Positions 36,010 to 48,140 of a stretch of DNA of 64,000 bases are shown in pieces. The DNA is taken from NCBI GenBank assembly GCA_963854835.1, contig OY978525.1, forward strand, positions 106,772,917 to 106,836,916, given 5' to 3'. Under the pieces are notes generated by a model. The model saw nothing but the letters and a program-made list of their open reading frames with translations. It did no database searches and was not told the origin of the DNA. Numbering within the stretch: the stretch's first letter is position 1; every line of letters begins with the position of its first letter. Origin of the DNA: Megamerina dolium (taxonomy: Eukaryota; Arthropoda; Insecta; Diptera; Megamerinidae). Position numbers and translations under genes: made by a program.

Positions 36010-36830
36010 ATTTTTGAAAAAGTATTGTCCGTCGCTAGTAGTGGCTTTCATCTTTCTAGCAGCTTACGGGTTCTGCGTTGAAACAAGACGACAGGTTTTG
36101 AGGCAATCCATGAATCGACCCAATTTTTGGCTTCTTCACACACACTGAGGCCAGAAAAGCCCATTGTGATACCACCAAGCTTGTCTTCCAATACTGTTGT
36201 GCGTGTTAAATTTGGACAACATTAGAAGGGAGCAGTTTGAATTACAATTAATATTTCAAAATAACTTTGACGGGTTTTTCGACTCAAAGCCATCAATTGT
36301 CATCGGTACAGGTCCCCGTGATCGTCTGATCTGTTTTCAAAAGCTCATAATACACCACACCTAGCTGGTCCCATCAAATACACAGCATAATCTTCTCACC
36401 ATGAATATTCGTCTTGCCCGTCGAAGATGAGGCATGGCCGTGGTATACATACGTTGCTCGACGTTATGGATTATGGACCCACACAGTTTTTTACCGTTGA
36501 AGTAGTTGTTCACATATGAAAAAACGGTGTTCGACGTCTCTTGGCTTCAGTTCATACGGCACCCAATTTCCTATCTTTCGGATTGCGTTGAAACGATGGC
36601 AAATAGTTGACTGAGTGACTCCAAGTGGTTTCGCGAGTTCATATTCTGGTTGTGATGGATCTTCATCGAGCCTTGCCTCCAATTCTTCATCCTTAAACTT
36701 TGGTGGCGTTCCGGGTCGTTATTCGTCTTCCAAATCAAAATTGCCACTTTTAAATCATGCAAACTACTTCTGACACGTTCGTTCAGTTAAAGCATGGCCA
36801 CCATATACATACTTGATAGCTTAACACAAT
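36010..36830 (-). mobile_element. Mariner relic (mauritiana-like) split by a SINE fragment
   Basis: Minus-strand N-terminal half: FKSGNFDLEDE-like residues near 36750, EARLDEDPSQPEYELAKPLG (about 36685), then GNWVPYELKPRDVEHRFFIC (about 36555). A WWDQLGVVYYELLK-like stretch lies near 36370-36340. The C-terminal piece, WVDSWIASKPVVLFQRRTRK and LLERWKPLLATD, lies at 36130-36040, beyond the SINE fragment at 36138-36231. The central catalytic region is deleted. The family matches the one at 4933-5792 in its N-terminal words. Confidence 0.75.
36138..36231 (-). repeat. SINE tail-A fragment inside the mariner relic
   Basis: Contains GGCCAGAAAAGCCCATTGTG, then ATACCACC and CAATACTGTTGTGCGTGTTA on the plus strand, the complement of tail A and the distal body. 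Truncated on both sides. Confidence 0.8.
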
Positions 36831-37040
36831 TAAGCAATTAATTATAATTCTCAAGTAAGACATATAATGGAAGATTTATTTAAAAAAACTTTTTTCTCAT
36901 TTCAAGTGGTATGTCTTCCAATTCCACAATGATAGTCCCGAAAGGAAAAATTGTAGAAGAGTGACATTATTTTGGTCGTCAATTCAGGGCTCTCAAGCAT
37001 GAAATTAAATGGACGCCAAATTATTCTCGCAGTAATGGTC
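36831..37040. other. Short unassigned spacer
   Basis: Nothing recognised before the TTA target at 37041. Confidence 0.3.
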
Positions 37041-37043
37041 TTA

Positions 37044-37570
37044 TAGCCTAGACAGACGGCAGCGTTAATCCGAATTACCGGCGCACTTAATCCGAATGAA
37101 ATATTAACCTGACAGACGGCAGTATTGCGGATTAACTAAACGGCTGATTGCTGTTTTATTAGGTCTGCTCACTTACATTACTATCACTATCAATTTCTGT
37201 CATCTGTCACTCTCGATATGAGAAAATCTACAAGAAGTACGTGAACTGAAAACTATCAGAAACTTGTAAATTGACATTCACCGTTCGTAATTGACAGCTG
37301 GATTTATTTGGTCGCCAACACTTTTCATGTTGAAAACTGTTAACAATTGTTGAAAGTTTTTTGTTGCGAACACACCTAATATTTTGTAAAATGGATGGAG
37401 AAAAATTCACAATAGACAATTTTCAGCAGTGTTGCCATCTCAAATTGCCTTAATCCTCTTTCATTTTGAGAATTAACTCATAGAGTTTATGCGGATTAGC
37501 TGCAGTTAAAGCCCGAGTTAATTCGAATTAAATCGTTAATCGAGATTAACGCTGCCATCTGTCAGGGCTA
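37044..37570. mobile_element. MITE with TAGCCTAGACAG ends and TTA duplication, copy 2
   Basis: A 527-bp copy of the element at 30710-31214. The left end TAGCCTAGACAGACGGCAGC and the right end (inverted) TAGCCCTGACAGATGGCAGC are flanked by TTA at 37041-37043 and 37571-37573. It keeps about 20 bp near the left end (AGCGTTAATCCGAATTACCG) that copy 1 lacks, so copy 2 is closer to the complete form. The interiors differ at only a few positions by eye. Confidence 0.85.
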
Positions 37571-37573
37571 TTA

Positions 37574-38858
37574 CGGGCTTTATTCAAATGATCATGAATT
37601 TCGTAATCGATCTGATTAATTAGAAAAAAGTCAAATGTCAAACAATACTGAACAAAAATATCGCAACAGTTTGACAGTTTGATAGCATAAAATTCCTAAT
37701 TCCTAAGTTATCACAATGAAAGTGATGATCTACAAAAAGATATGTTTTTAATTGTATTCAAATTTATATTTTTACAGCCAACGTCATTTAATTTTTGAAA
37801 TGTCATCTTGTGATTTCTCATAAAATTATTATTAAGTTTTTAAATAAAATTTCAAAATCACAAACAGGAAATAAAAATATAATCAAATCGAAAATGTGAA
37901 AAGTAAAAATAACTTACTTTAACTTTTGCATTCGCATTCCATCAAATATCTCACACCAACAAGAGAAATAAGGACGTTGTCATAATTGTCATTGCTTTTA
38001 AATTTCCTCTGATCTTTGTAGTTTTTACTACTATTTCCTATTTTCTCAAATTTTTTTTTACAATTCGTCTTTTTTACTTTTAGCCTTTTCAAACGCGTAA
38101 GCGATGCAAAGCAACAAACCGGAAACGGAAATGTATAAGCGCGTGAGCATTTCATGTGTCTGTGTGTCATGGCATTTTTTAATCTCAAACACCATTTCCA
38201 AATACCTTCAAATACATGTGGCAAGTAAGAAGAAAGATAAACATGGCGAAAAGCAGCAGCATAAAAGTAAATATAAGTGTATTTTCCTTTAAACTCAATT
38301 ACAACAAACGAGTTTCGAAATGCATAACTTTTAGCAATCTTTTCTAACTTTGTTCGTTTAATTTTTTGTTTTTTTTTAATTTTATTTTATGATTTTTTGT
38401 CGACTTTGGAAGCGTGAAATCCCACACTCTCAAACACAACACATTAATATTTTCACTAGAAAAAACAAAAATTTTAAAAGGTAACTGAAAAATGACGGTT
38501 AAAATAGGGGGAGGAGGGAAAGAAAGCAGTAAGGTGTGGCACGCACATTTCACTTGAAGGAAAGGGAGCTAAGGCATGTAAACTCAAAGAGTTGTTAAGA
38601 CACTTTCTTAATTTTGCTGTTTTTGTAAATCAAAGAATTATGAACGAAACAACAAAGCAAATTAACAAAAGCAATACAAGAGTGAACTCTACACCAGACT
38701 CTCTGGGTAGTTGCAGGGAAAATTGCACAGAAGTGAATGATTTTTTTCTTTTTCCTTTCAATAGAACAGTGCTCTCGCTGCACTGCTCTCTAAACGCTTA
38801 TGTTGTTTATTGCTATGTGTAAACGTACTTATAAGTTGGTTTAAAAATATATGAAAGT
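37574..38858. other. 1.3 kb AT-rich unassigned DNA
   Basis: Several short open frames are present, none with a recognisable domain. No host exon could be supported. Confidence 0.45.
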
Positions 38859-38859
38859 A

Positions 38860-40121
38860 GGAAGGTGGTCCCAGAACTACCCGACCTAACATATGGATGG
38901 CGGCAGTAGTTTGAAAAAAATTACTTTGGTGAAAAGTGGCAACCTTATAAAACATAAGTTTTAAGTTTAAAGGCGCCACGTTGTTTAGTATTTTTTTTTT
39001 TTTTTGAGCCATCGAAAATTTGCTAACTTTCACCTCAGTGAATTTGTAAACATAGAAAAAATTGGTCACCGTTATGTAATCCAATACTTTCATTTGAAAG
39101 GTTTCAGTCCAACGAATATTAAAGCCGAACAAGACTCTACTATGGGGGAGTACGCTGGGGCAGAGTTTAAAGGAGGTTGTACGAGCTGCCAAGACGAATA
39201 CCGTAGTGGTCAACCAATTGTGGTGGCCTCGCCAGAAACGATTAAGAAAATCCACAAAATGGTATGGGATATTCGCAGTCTGAAGGTGCGTGGGCTAGGT
39301 GAAATTACAGGCATTTCAAAAAGTGCTATACATCGTATATTGATCGAAAATTTGGAGATGAAAAAGCTGTGTGCAAAATGGGTGTCGCATTTGCTCACAA
39401 TAGAACAAAAACAACGTCGTGAAGATGTTTCTATAGAGTGTTTGTCAATGTTTCACAGTAATAAAGCCGAGTTTTTGCGTCGATTCGTAACTATGGATGA
39501 GACATGGGTCAATCACTTCACACCTGAGACAAAGAAGCAATCAAAACAGGGGAGAATCGTGTCCAAAGAAGGCGAAGGCATTTCCATCTGCAGGCAAGGC
39601 TATGGCGTCTGTTTTTTGGGATGCACGTGGGATCATTGTTATTGATTATCTTCAAAAAGGAAAAACAATCAACGGCGAGTATTATGCTAATTTATTGCAG
39701 CTTTTAAGTGATGAAATTAAAGAAAAAAGGCCGCATTTGGCGAAAAAGAAAATGTTGTTTCATCAAGACAATGCACCAGTACACACATCCGCTATTGCGA
39801 TGGCCAAAATCAATGAGTTAAAGCTCGAATTGCTTCAGCACGCACCTTATTCGGCAGATTTAGCTCCTTTGGATTATTTTCTATTACCAGATTTGAAAAG
39901 ATGGCTTGGTGGTAGAAGATTTGCAAACAATGAAGAGGTGGAGTCTGCGTTAGATGGCTATTTTAATGAGCTAGACAGTTCATACTATAAACAGGGTATC
40001 GAAGCTATAGAATATCACTGGGGAAAAGTGTACAGAGCTAAAAGAAGATTATATTGAGAAATAAAGAAAAATTTTACCAAATTTGTTGTGTGGGTTGTGG
40101 GTAGTTCTGGGACCGCCCTCG
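38860..40121 (+). mobile_element. Nearly intact DD34D mariner with TIRs and TA duplication
   Basis: The 1,262-bp element is bounded by GGTGGTCCCAGAACTACCC at the left (38864-38882) and the complement of GGGCGGTCCCAGAACTACCC at the right (about 40099-40118), with TA on both sides. It carries a transposase gene interrupted by only one frame change. This is the best preserved transposon in the window. Confidence 0.93.
39004..40057 (+). pseudogene. Mariner transposase, one frameshift
   Basis: The product is a cut-and-paste transposase acting at TA in the nucleus. The first frame (39004 to about 39555) holds the DNA-binding half: HRYVIQYFHLKGFSPTNIKA, IRSLKVRGLGEITGISKSAI and LEMKKLCAKWVSHLL. It also holds the first catalytic aspartate in TMDETW (codon 39496-39498). 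After a frame change at about 39555 the second frame reads PKKAKAFPSAGKAMASVFWD, then ARGIIVIDYLQKGKTI and FHQDNAPVHT (second aspartate, 39767-39769). YSADLAPLDYF (third aspartate, 39872-39874) follows, 34 residues after the second. It ends IEAIEYHWGKVYRAKRRLY. The first in-frame start at 39004 is TTG, not ATG. A few codons after KKQSKQ appear lost together with the frame. No other stop is seen. Irritans-like by signature. Confidence 0.9.
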
Positions 40122-40134
40122 TATGTATGCTATA

Positions 40135-40680
40135 ATTTACAGACAACTTGAAGCTGCAGACTTGGCTAGATCTGAAGCTGAATTTTATAGACCGGAACTA
40201 GTAGTTGCTCTTAGCAGCGGGACGGTGAAGGCAAAGGTCAAAGAGTGGATAAAGAAAATCCATTTCACGAGATGGGAGAACTTATCCACTTGTAGATAGG
40301 CAAAGGCTTCGTTGAGGCTATAAAAGGGCAGTGAATCGGGGAGGGCTCTCAGTCTAGGACGATTGACTCTAAGCTGGTTGACTGCATTAATAACTGGGCA
40401 TGGCAATTTCAGGTACCACCTCAGCAAGATGGGTCTTGTTGAAGGAGAGGATGCTGACATTTGCAGGTTATGCACGGAAGAGGCCGAGACAGCGGCGCAC
40501 ATAGTGTGCCAGTGTCCTGCATTGGCAAGCAGGAGGATGTCCACACTGGGTCGCCAATTTATTGTTGAACTCGAAATGTGAAACATACCCCACAAAGACA
40601 TGCTTGAAATAACGCGTGATGTTATTAAGAGGAAGGAAGTAGGAGAATTCTGCAACCGAACAAATAATTAACACACGATT
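40135..40680 (+). mobile_element. LINE 3' fragment: C-terminal zinc-knuckle region
   Basis: The plus strand reads LARSEAEFYRPELVVALSSG, KEWIKKIHFTRWEN, then a stop, then LTALITGHGNFRYHLSKMGL. CRLCTEEAETAAHIVCQCPA (about 40462-40520) carries the C..C...H....C knuckle that ends I/R1-group LINE ORF2 proteins, and SRRMSTLGRQF follows. The stop at 40579 lies before the normal end. Related by layout to 9975-11055 and 47055-47640, but the sequence differs. Confidence 0.75.
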
Positions 40681-42045
40681 TGAGGGACGAAAAGGGACCC
40701 ATATAAGTGGTCTGATTCGGCTAATCCCTAAAATATATAATAATACAGACAACTTTATTAAGAAAAAATCACAGATATTCAGTCCAAGCATCAATTCCGA
40801 ACGAAAAATATTTTTCCTAGGTACAGCGAATGTAAAATTTCCATTTTTCCAAATATGTAGGTACTTCACAAACTTTTCGATTCACACAGAAATTTTAAAC
40901 TATATTTTATTGCATTTGCATAAACTAAAATTTGGTTTGAATGATATGTCTCACATTATTATTGTACTACATTATGGAGACTACCACACTATTTCATTCG
41001 TATTTCAACATAGTTAGGTCAACAAATTGCATTAACTGACTGACTCCCGACTTTTATTTTCTGTATGGTATTGTGCATTTGCAATTTATAAAATTCCTCA
41101 ACGTAGGTACTCGTATGTACAAAGACGTACACACAAAAAATGATTTTCTATACATCAAGGACATCATCTAGGAAAATAACAACAATTCCAACAATTAAAT
41201 AACTATACTGTGAAAAATATCCTACATGATATAGATCTGTAAAATTTGATCTGAAGCCAAGTTTCTTTAGAACAATATCGAATTGAAGAGTACTTAATTT
41301 TCCATCTTTAAATTATTCTCTTTTTTCATTACTATCTGCCACTGATGCCATGATATGTACAAAAATTTTATAATATTTATGCTCTCCGCACGCATTCATC
41401 GATTCACATTCAACATACACAGGCATAACATAAAAATATATCACATTACATACGAGTACACCCATGTAAACAGAGACATATTGTATCATATATGCGAATG
41501 CAACATTTGGTATTGCAAATTCTTCTACTAGCAACATATATGTTTATATACATACACGTACATACATTTGTGTATATACTTACTAATGGATGAATGCATC
41601 TATGAAATGTACATATGTGCATTCCAAATACAAACGTTTGCATGCATTTATAAGTGTATATTCATAAATGCGTAAATGTACACACATGCGAGCGTGTGCA
41701 ATTGAGCACAAAAGATGAATAACAACATCAGAAGCAACAGCCATATACATGTATCGTACATATATGTTTATACCATATGTGTGCATTTTACACACATCCT
41801 GTCGACAATTGTCGAGACTATTTTTATAGTCCCAAAGTCAAAACATTGCACATAAACGAATTGAAGAAGATGGAATTTAAAGTGAGCAGAGAGAGGCGAT
41901 GTTCTACCAACATCATACGTACTCAAATACTATACGTAAGTGTAGTTTTTTTTGGTTAAACGAATATACATATGTGTATAGTAATATTTATTGTACACTG
42001 AGCAAATTGATTGTGCATAGATTGAGATATTATATTCTACGAAAA
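40681..42045. other. 1.4 kb AT-rich unassigned DNA
   Basis: No gene or repeat family recognised. Several minus-strand frames around 41300-41800 look like chance frames in CATA-rich sequence. Confidence 0.5.
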
Positions 42046-42582
42046 AAATCAACATGGGTTGGTCATATATGTATATCCGATGTTACCCCCTTGGTGGTAC
42101 CCTGGAAACCAATTTTATATAAAAAAAAAATATTTTTTAAAGCATGTTGTATTGGAAGCAAAAGGTTGGCCTTACATTTGATTCCCCTAGAGGCAATTTC
42201 TTGGCAGCTGATATACATTATAGTTATTTGTTGATTTTCAGATATTTTATCGTTCATTTTGAGTGGCAAGGTGTCGAGATAGACGGTAGGCATGTATGGA
42301 CAAAATATTTAAGATGTTCAACTAATGAATGTGGTCGGATATGCACGCCAGACACCTAGAAGATATTTCTGATCAGCTATGGGGTTATTTGATAATTTTA
42401 AAGTATCCTTCGTTAGGTGGTGGTGGCAAAATTTTGAAATGATATAAGCAATGGGTTTGTGGTTACATTACAACATCCTAGAGGCGCTTCGTAGGCAGCA
42501 ATGTATTTATTTATCGATTTTCTAGCGCTTTTAAATCCATTTTATATGGGCATCGGCTTAAGTTATGAAGAAAGGATATAAG

Positions 42583-42677
42583 TTAGGTTAGGTAATGTGG
42601 CTGCCCTCTCTCTGAGAGGACACACTTAGGCAAGAGCTCTTTTAAGAAGCATTTTTGACAAATTTTACTACCGGAAG
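42583..42677 (-). repeat. SINE, tail-A type, internally deleted
   Basis: The plus strand starts GTTAGGTTAGGTAATGTGGC and CTCTCTCTGAGAGGACACAC, then jumps directly to CTCTTTTAAGAAGCATTTTT and ends at TACTACCGGAAG. About 130 bp of body and the whole head are missing. Confidence 0.8.
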
Positions 42678-42894
42678 GGCATAAGTATGTTTGCGGAAAA
42701 CATTATCATGACAAAATTAGTGGCGGTCGGTCATAAATGTTACCCCTGAAAGGGCATTCTACGAGAGCTGAAATCCTATTTCAAATAATTGTCAATTCTA
42801 TAGTGGAGTCCCCTAAAGGACTAAAAATTGAGAATATGTATATTTTGAAGAAATTTCGAAAACATAAAATTAATAAGGCCCAGTTATACATTTG

Positions 42895-43244
42895 GAGCGG
42901 ATGTCGTAGCTCAGCGGTTAGTGTGTTGGCCTTCTGATCTGTAGTTCATGGGTCCAATCCTCGGCTGAAGCATAACAAATATAATATGAAAAAGATTTTT
43001 CTTTTTGAAATGGTATCCACCTGTCGGCAAGCAATACGCAATTCTCTCGGCAGTATCAATTTGCCATGGAAAAGCTTCTAAAAGCTCAGAAAAAGTGATG
43101 ACGCAAGAATTCTGCGGTTCGGAACCGGCTAAAATGTAAGTAGCACTATCCAAAATTTAACACGCACAAAAGTAATGGAAAAGAAGCCAAAGAGTCAAAG
43201 AGCCCTTCGGGACTTATAAGTGCCACATATTTATTTATTTTAGA
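42895..43244 (+). repeat. SINE, tail-B type, with 10-bp TSD
   Basis: A box TAGCTCAGCGG (42907-42917), B box GGTCCAATCCT (42951-42961), the shared body, then tail B: GCCCTTCGGGACTTATAAGT, GCCACATA and TTTATTTATTTT. TATACATTTG is duplicated at 42885-42894 and 43245-43254. It lies inside the compound repeat. Confidence 0.9.
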
Positions 43245-43595
43245 TATACATTTGAACCATAAAGCGATAATCTAGTGATTTTTATAAAATCATCAATTTT
43301 GTAGGAGATAAAGGATAGAGGATAGAGAACTATATTTCCTAAAAATATTGAGGCGAAAAAAATTAATAGGGGTCGGTCACATATTTGACCTTTCCATAGG
43401 CGAGACTTCATGAAACTTTTAAAAAAATACTAAGAAGAATTATGAACACCCACTTTTTTGTATTTTTAGGGCTCATGAGCGAGTTCTAAATGTAAATCTG
43501 TATAGTAGTTTCATATGAAATCGAATATTTTTAGCTTATGAGAGCTAGGAAAAAAACAAATTTTACAAAAACGGTCCACCTTAATGTACATATTT

Positions 43596-45395
43596 AATAT
43601 TTTCTCGTTCACATACTCTCTGGAGTGCATTCGAGTGAATGACCCTCAACAAGAAACACTTTTTCACAAAACTCATACTTATACAATAATATATTGCAAT
43701 ATTGAAATTAATAAATGTTTCTATGCATGTTGCTAAACATAGTTTGTCTCTTTCAGTGTAAAGAAAAATAAATTGCATTTAATTTTATATATTTTCATTG
43801 CAATTTTCCCTTTTTCTTACTACATACATAATAATTATGTATAAATGTGCAATACTCATGCCATCGTTCAAATTATGTGCATATCAAAATGAATAGAATG
43901 AGTAGGTAGGCAGGCAGGCAGGCATCAAGTAGGCAGGCAGTCATTCATGTAGAACAGACATCACATCATACAAAAGTGGCAAGTCAAATAGTCAAGCCCA
44001 ACAAATTCATATTCATTCCAAATAGCAAACGGCAGCAAATATGGCAATATAGATGTATGTAGTTATTAAGTACGAAATACTATAGACAAGTATAGGTGTA
44101 TTTTTAATAATATCTTATTATTGGTATGTGCAGCAGGTAAAGCCGCTTTGAATGTTGTTCAGTGAACTAACATAAATATGTAGCTAATGCAAACAAAAAG
44201 CGAATAACATGCGCATATTATTTTATGTAAATTTTGTAGCTTGTACTAACTACACGCTACCACTACTACTACTATTTACTACTCATCATCACCAATGCAT
44301 TTTATTAACCAAACAGCCAACTTGTAATGAATAGACTCTTCTAATTTTGATTCGATATTACTCGTATCGCCCTTGTTGTCTTTGTCAGTCTTTAACTTTT
44401 CGTATATGTTCAACTTACAGGGTGTGTTCATAGTCTTTGATCGTCTACACACCTACGTATAGGTAGTTAGTACATAAATGAGTACACATTATAAGCTTGA
44501 ATATTTGAATTTTATATGCTTGATGCCTTTAAGTGGGTAATTAGTTAACAACATAACAGCATAGCTACTGGTCTTAAGCAAATGTCAGCGTTACAAAATA
44601 AACACAACAAGTACTATATATTTACATTTCACCAATATCAGAATAATGCATATATGTAGTACATATGTATTTATTGGACGCAGAAAAATGGACAAAGACA
44701 TACTTCTTCAGACGTTGCTTGTCAACAATTTTGTTTATTATGCATATACGTATTATATGAGTACACCTTGTTGCTAAATTATAGGAACATTCTCATATAC
44801 AGTGGTGGTTATGAATTTAGCACACATCATCACCAGGGTGTATCTACACATTCATGCAATGTGTATATACAAATGTACGTGTACTAGTATGTAATTTCCC
44901 TCATCTTCATATTGCATTTACACCTTATTCATCCATTCAATATATCCATTACCAAAGCATTGTTTATTGCATAAATGCATAATGAAATTGGGCATAAAAT
45001 CGAATTATATTCCATAGATGAAGGAATACTGCAAACAATGTATCTACCATACTATATGTATATAAACTGTTGGAGGTAATAGTAAATGCATATGCATTTT
45101 CCTCTTCAACTATATTAGTTGGTCACTAAATATGTTAAAGTTACACTCGTTACAAAGTCTCGTCTTCTAATGATACGCAGACTTCTCAGTCAGTAGATGC
45201 TTTTGTTATGGATCCCATTGTGTAAATTCATATGAATATGAAATAATTTTACCAAAGCAAAGAGCCAACGCCAACACCAACTCTAATGCCAATAAAACAG
45301 CAAAGATGCTTATTTTCCAAAACAGAGTTGATTAAATTTTTTATTTTACATATAAATTTCAAATAAGTAAAACATATTTTAATTATTTAATTAAT
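43596..45395. other. 1.8 kb AT-rich DNA
   Basis: An (AGGC)n run lies at about 43903-43925. No gene or element recognised; CATA/TATG-rich. Confidence 0.5.
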
Positions 45396-45397
45396 TG

Positions 45398-47050
45398 CGC
45401 AGCTACCGCAGAGAAAGATGCCGCCTACAGTAAAACCTAGATGGCAGAAAGACGCCAGTATAAGAAGATAAAGATGAGCAAAGATCGGAATGAGACTCGA
45501 AAATTCTTCGAGAACAGGCGCCTGTGTGGCCTTTTAAATACCGGAGCCTCTTGGTGTCGCGACAAAAATTGAGAATCTGATTACAGATATTCGAAATATA
45601 TTGCGCTTACGGTGGGAGAACTTCTTCTCGTTATTGAATGACGACGCTTCGAATAATTTCGCCGTTGGAGGAGGTTTCCCGAACTCCTCAATCACGGATG
45701 ATGGTGTAATTTTTGCACCACACGACAATGACAAGGTCAGAAAGGCTATTTCTATGCTGAAAAATAACAAAGCTGCATGTGGTGATGGCCTCCCTAGCGA
45801 GTTGTTAAAGAGCGGAGACGATAAGCTGCTCACCGGCATCCACCAGCTCATAAGCAGAATATGGTGGGATGAGAGTATGCCCGATGACTGGCGGCTCAGT
45901 ATTCTCTGCCCCGTATATAAGAAAGGAGAGACCACATTTTGCGCCAACTACTGTGAAATAAGTATTCTTAGCTTCGCATACAAGATCCTATCGAGCGTAC
46001 TATGTGAAAAATTGAAGCCTATGTTTAGCAACTTGATTGGATCTTATGAGAGTAGCTTTGGACCTAGTAAATCTGCCATCGATCATATTTTCACACTGCG
46101 CCCAATCCTGCCCAAGACTACCTAAGAAAAATAGATAAACACGCACCATCTATATTGTGATTATAAAGCTACTTTTGACAGTCCGGTAAGGGATTGCCTT
46201 TACACAACAATGTCACAAAGGTCATTTGTCTTTGCAGAATGACACTGATAACTCCAAATGTGTAGTGAATGTTGGGAAGGACCCCTCTACTCGCCGTTTA
46301 ATACCGAACGATGTTTCAGACAAGGTGATCCGTTATCGTGCGACTTCTTCAATCTTATTATAGAGAAAATAATACGAGCTGCTGAACTACGACATAATAG
46401 CACTACGAGTATCTTCAACAAAAGTGTCATGTTGTTTGCGTATGCCGATGATATTAACATAATCGGCATGAACACGCGAGCAGGCAGTACAACATTCTCC
46501 GAGTTGGAAAGAGAGTCGTGTCGAATGAGACATATGGTGAACGAGGGCAAAACGAAGTACCTAGTGTCAACAAACAAAGAGTCCCCCCATCTTGGACAGC
46601 ACATCACTGTTTATAACTACGCTTTTGAAGTAGTGAAGGACTTTATCTATCTTGGAATCAATAACGACGTCAGCCTGGAGATATTTCGAAGGATCACTCT
46701 TGCTATTAAGTGCTACTTTGGGCTAACTAAGCCATTGAGCAGTCGAGCCCTCTCTCGAGCAACGAAAACCACACTCTATAAATCTCTCATCATGCCTTGC
46801 ATACGGCGCGGAAGCTTAGACAATTTTCAGCTCATATGAGAAAAGGCTTAGGATTTTCGAGAGAAAACCCCATCGGAAGATTTTTAGACCTATTTTCGTT
46901 GGTGGCGAATATCGTACCATAAGCGACGCGCTAGCTAGATCATGTCGAGCGAATAGAAGAGTACGCTTCAGCTAAGATGTTATATTCGTAATCCGCTGGT
47001 GGGCGACCCACAAAAGGAAGGCCTAACCTCCAGTGGAAAGTGAAACTGAT
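45398..47050 (+). mobile_element. 5'-truncated RTE LINE, longest RT remnant
   Basis: It begins at TAEKDAAY-like codons, then a reading frame from 45601: LRWENFFSLLNDDASNNFAV, INSMLKNNKAACGDGLPSEL-like residues and MPDDWRLSILCPVYKKGE. It continues SFAYKILSSVLCEKLKPM and FGPSKSAIDHIFTLRPI (to 46125). After a frame break the remaining RT follows: RCFRQGDPLSCDFFNLIIEK, FAYADDINIIGMNTRAG (active site about 46437-46455), RMRHMVNEGKTKYLVSTNKE and LSRATKTTLYKSLIMP. Stops occur at 46123, 46837 and later. The endonuclease is absent. Relative to the 7187 copy it extends further 5' but has lost the 3' tail, where a second LINE abuts. Confidence 0.87.
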
Positions 47051-47054
47051 AGCT

Positions 47055-47640
47055 GCACAAGATAGATAGATTGATTGTAGAGCGGGAACCAGTCACCTTG
47101 TCACTGCGGCCAAGATAGACCTATTGTGACACACTCTGAAAATTTACGAGTAATATTAAGTCTAGTATTCACTAAGAATTCAAAGACATCTTTAGGAGGC
47201 TTGTCCGCTATGCCTAACAGTTCTAGGTAAGAACTACCTAAGTAACGAAGCCTGGTCAGACCATTACAGTGACAAAGTAGATGTTCTGCTGTTTCTTCGT
47301 CTTCGTTACATAACCTACAGAGATAGTTTTGACTTATACCCATATTGTGTAGGTGTTTCATTACTCTGCAATGTCCGGTCAAGAATCCCATTATTATGGT
47401 CAAATAAATTTACTGGCTGTCCCTTTTTTGCAAGCTCATCTGCCTTTTCGTTTCCTAAATGTCCACTATGACCTGACACCCATATCAGATGAACTCTATT
47501 ATTAGATGCTAGTCTTTTTAGAAGCTGGACAAAAAAAAAAGGATATTCAAGGATATATCTTAAAAATTTATTTACTGTCAAATTTTCTAAAGAAAACTTT
47601 TTAACCCCCACCTTGACAGATAATAAAATTGTCACATAGA
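47055..47640 (-). mobile_element. LINE 3' fragment (RNase H end plus knuckle), minus strand
   Basis: The minus strand reads NRVHLIWVSGHSGHLGNEKA and DELAKKGQP (about 47505-47420), the end of RNase H. It then shifts frame to VTIIMGFLTGHCRVMKHLHN, MGISQNYLCRLCNEDEETAE and HLLCHCNGLTRLRYLGSSY (47403-47200), ending CVTIGLSWPQ and a stop at 47101. The last codons are encoded by TCACAATAGGTCTATCTTGG, similar to SINE tail A. The segment between RNase H and the knuckle is shortened. It lies tail to tail with the RTE copy before it. Confidence 0.82.
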
Positions 47641-48140
47641 GAACGAATGGGTCTGCTCAAACCCCATTACAAATTATGTAAATTTTTGTTGCTTTTTTAT
47701 TGAAATTTCATTTTTAAAACAAAAATTGAGAATTATAAACTTAAAGGACAAATAAAAAAAAATAAAATAACGATGAAAATGTTCCAGGAAGTCGTGAAAT
47801 TTGAAGGTAATCAATTAACTCTAACTCTGGCTGGACCCATCGATCAAGATTATGGTTAAGTAGTATTTTTTCCCCAACTTCCACCAATTTTCTCTTTCAT
47901 TTGATACCCATATCATTATACTGGGTGAATATATTTCAATTTTTCAATTTTTCTTGGTGCATAAAGTTGGGAAATTGTGAAAGTCGATTTCTTGAAAATT
48001 TTACGTGATACAGCCCTCTGGTGGGTACCGAACCACTCAAAAGACTTGCCACTAATTGACAAAAGTTACTAAAACATTGATAAATGTTTAATGTTGATTA
48101 TAAAATGTTTGATGTTTAAAGAAAAAATATTGATATGTAT
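47641..48140. other. AT-rich unassigned DNA
   Basis: Nothing recognised. Confidence 0.4.

Larger units (their letters stand above)
42046..43595 (+). repeat. Compound repeat with ~160-bp units, invaded by two SINEs
   Basis: Units with CTAGAGGCAATTTCTTGGCA (about 42187) and CTAGAGGCGCTTCGTAGGCA (about 42477) match the markers at 19.7-20.5 kb. GGTCGGTCA plus CATAAATG or CACATATT words recur near 42725 and 43370. The right end, at about 43569-43585, reads GGTCCACCTTAATGTACA, the inverted form of the ACATTAGGGTGG start at 63055. SINE insertions at 42583-42677 and 42895-43244 split it. No coding frame. Confidence 0.72.

Noticed and set aside
38758..39255. 165-codon minus-strand open frame
   Set aside because: It overlaps the mariner TIR and the 5' part of the plus-strand transposase and is a shadow frame.
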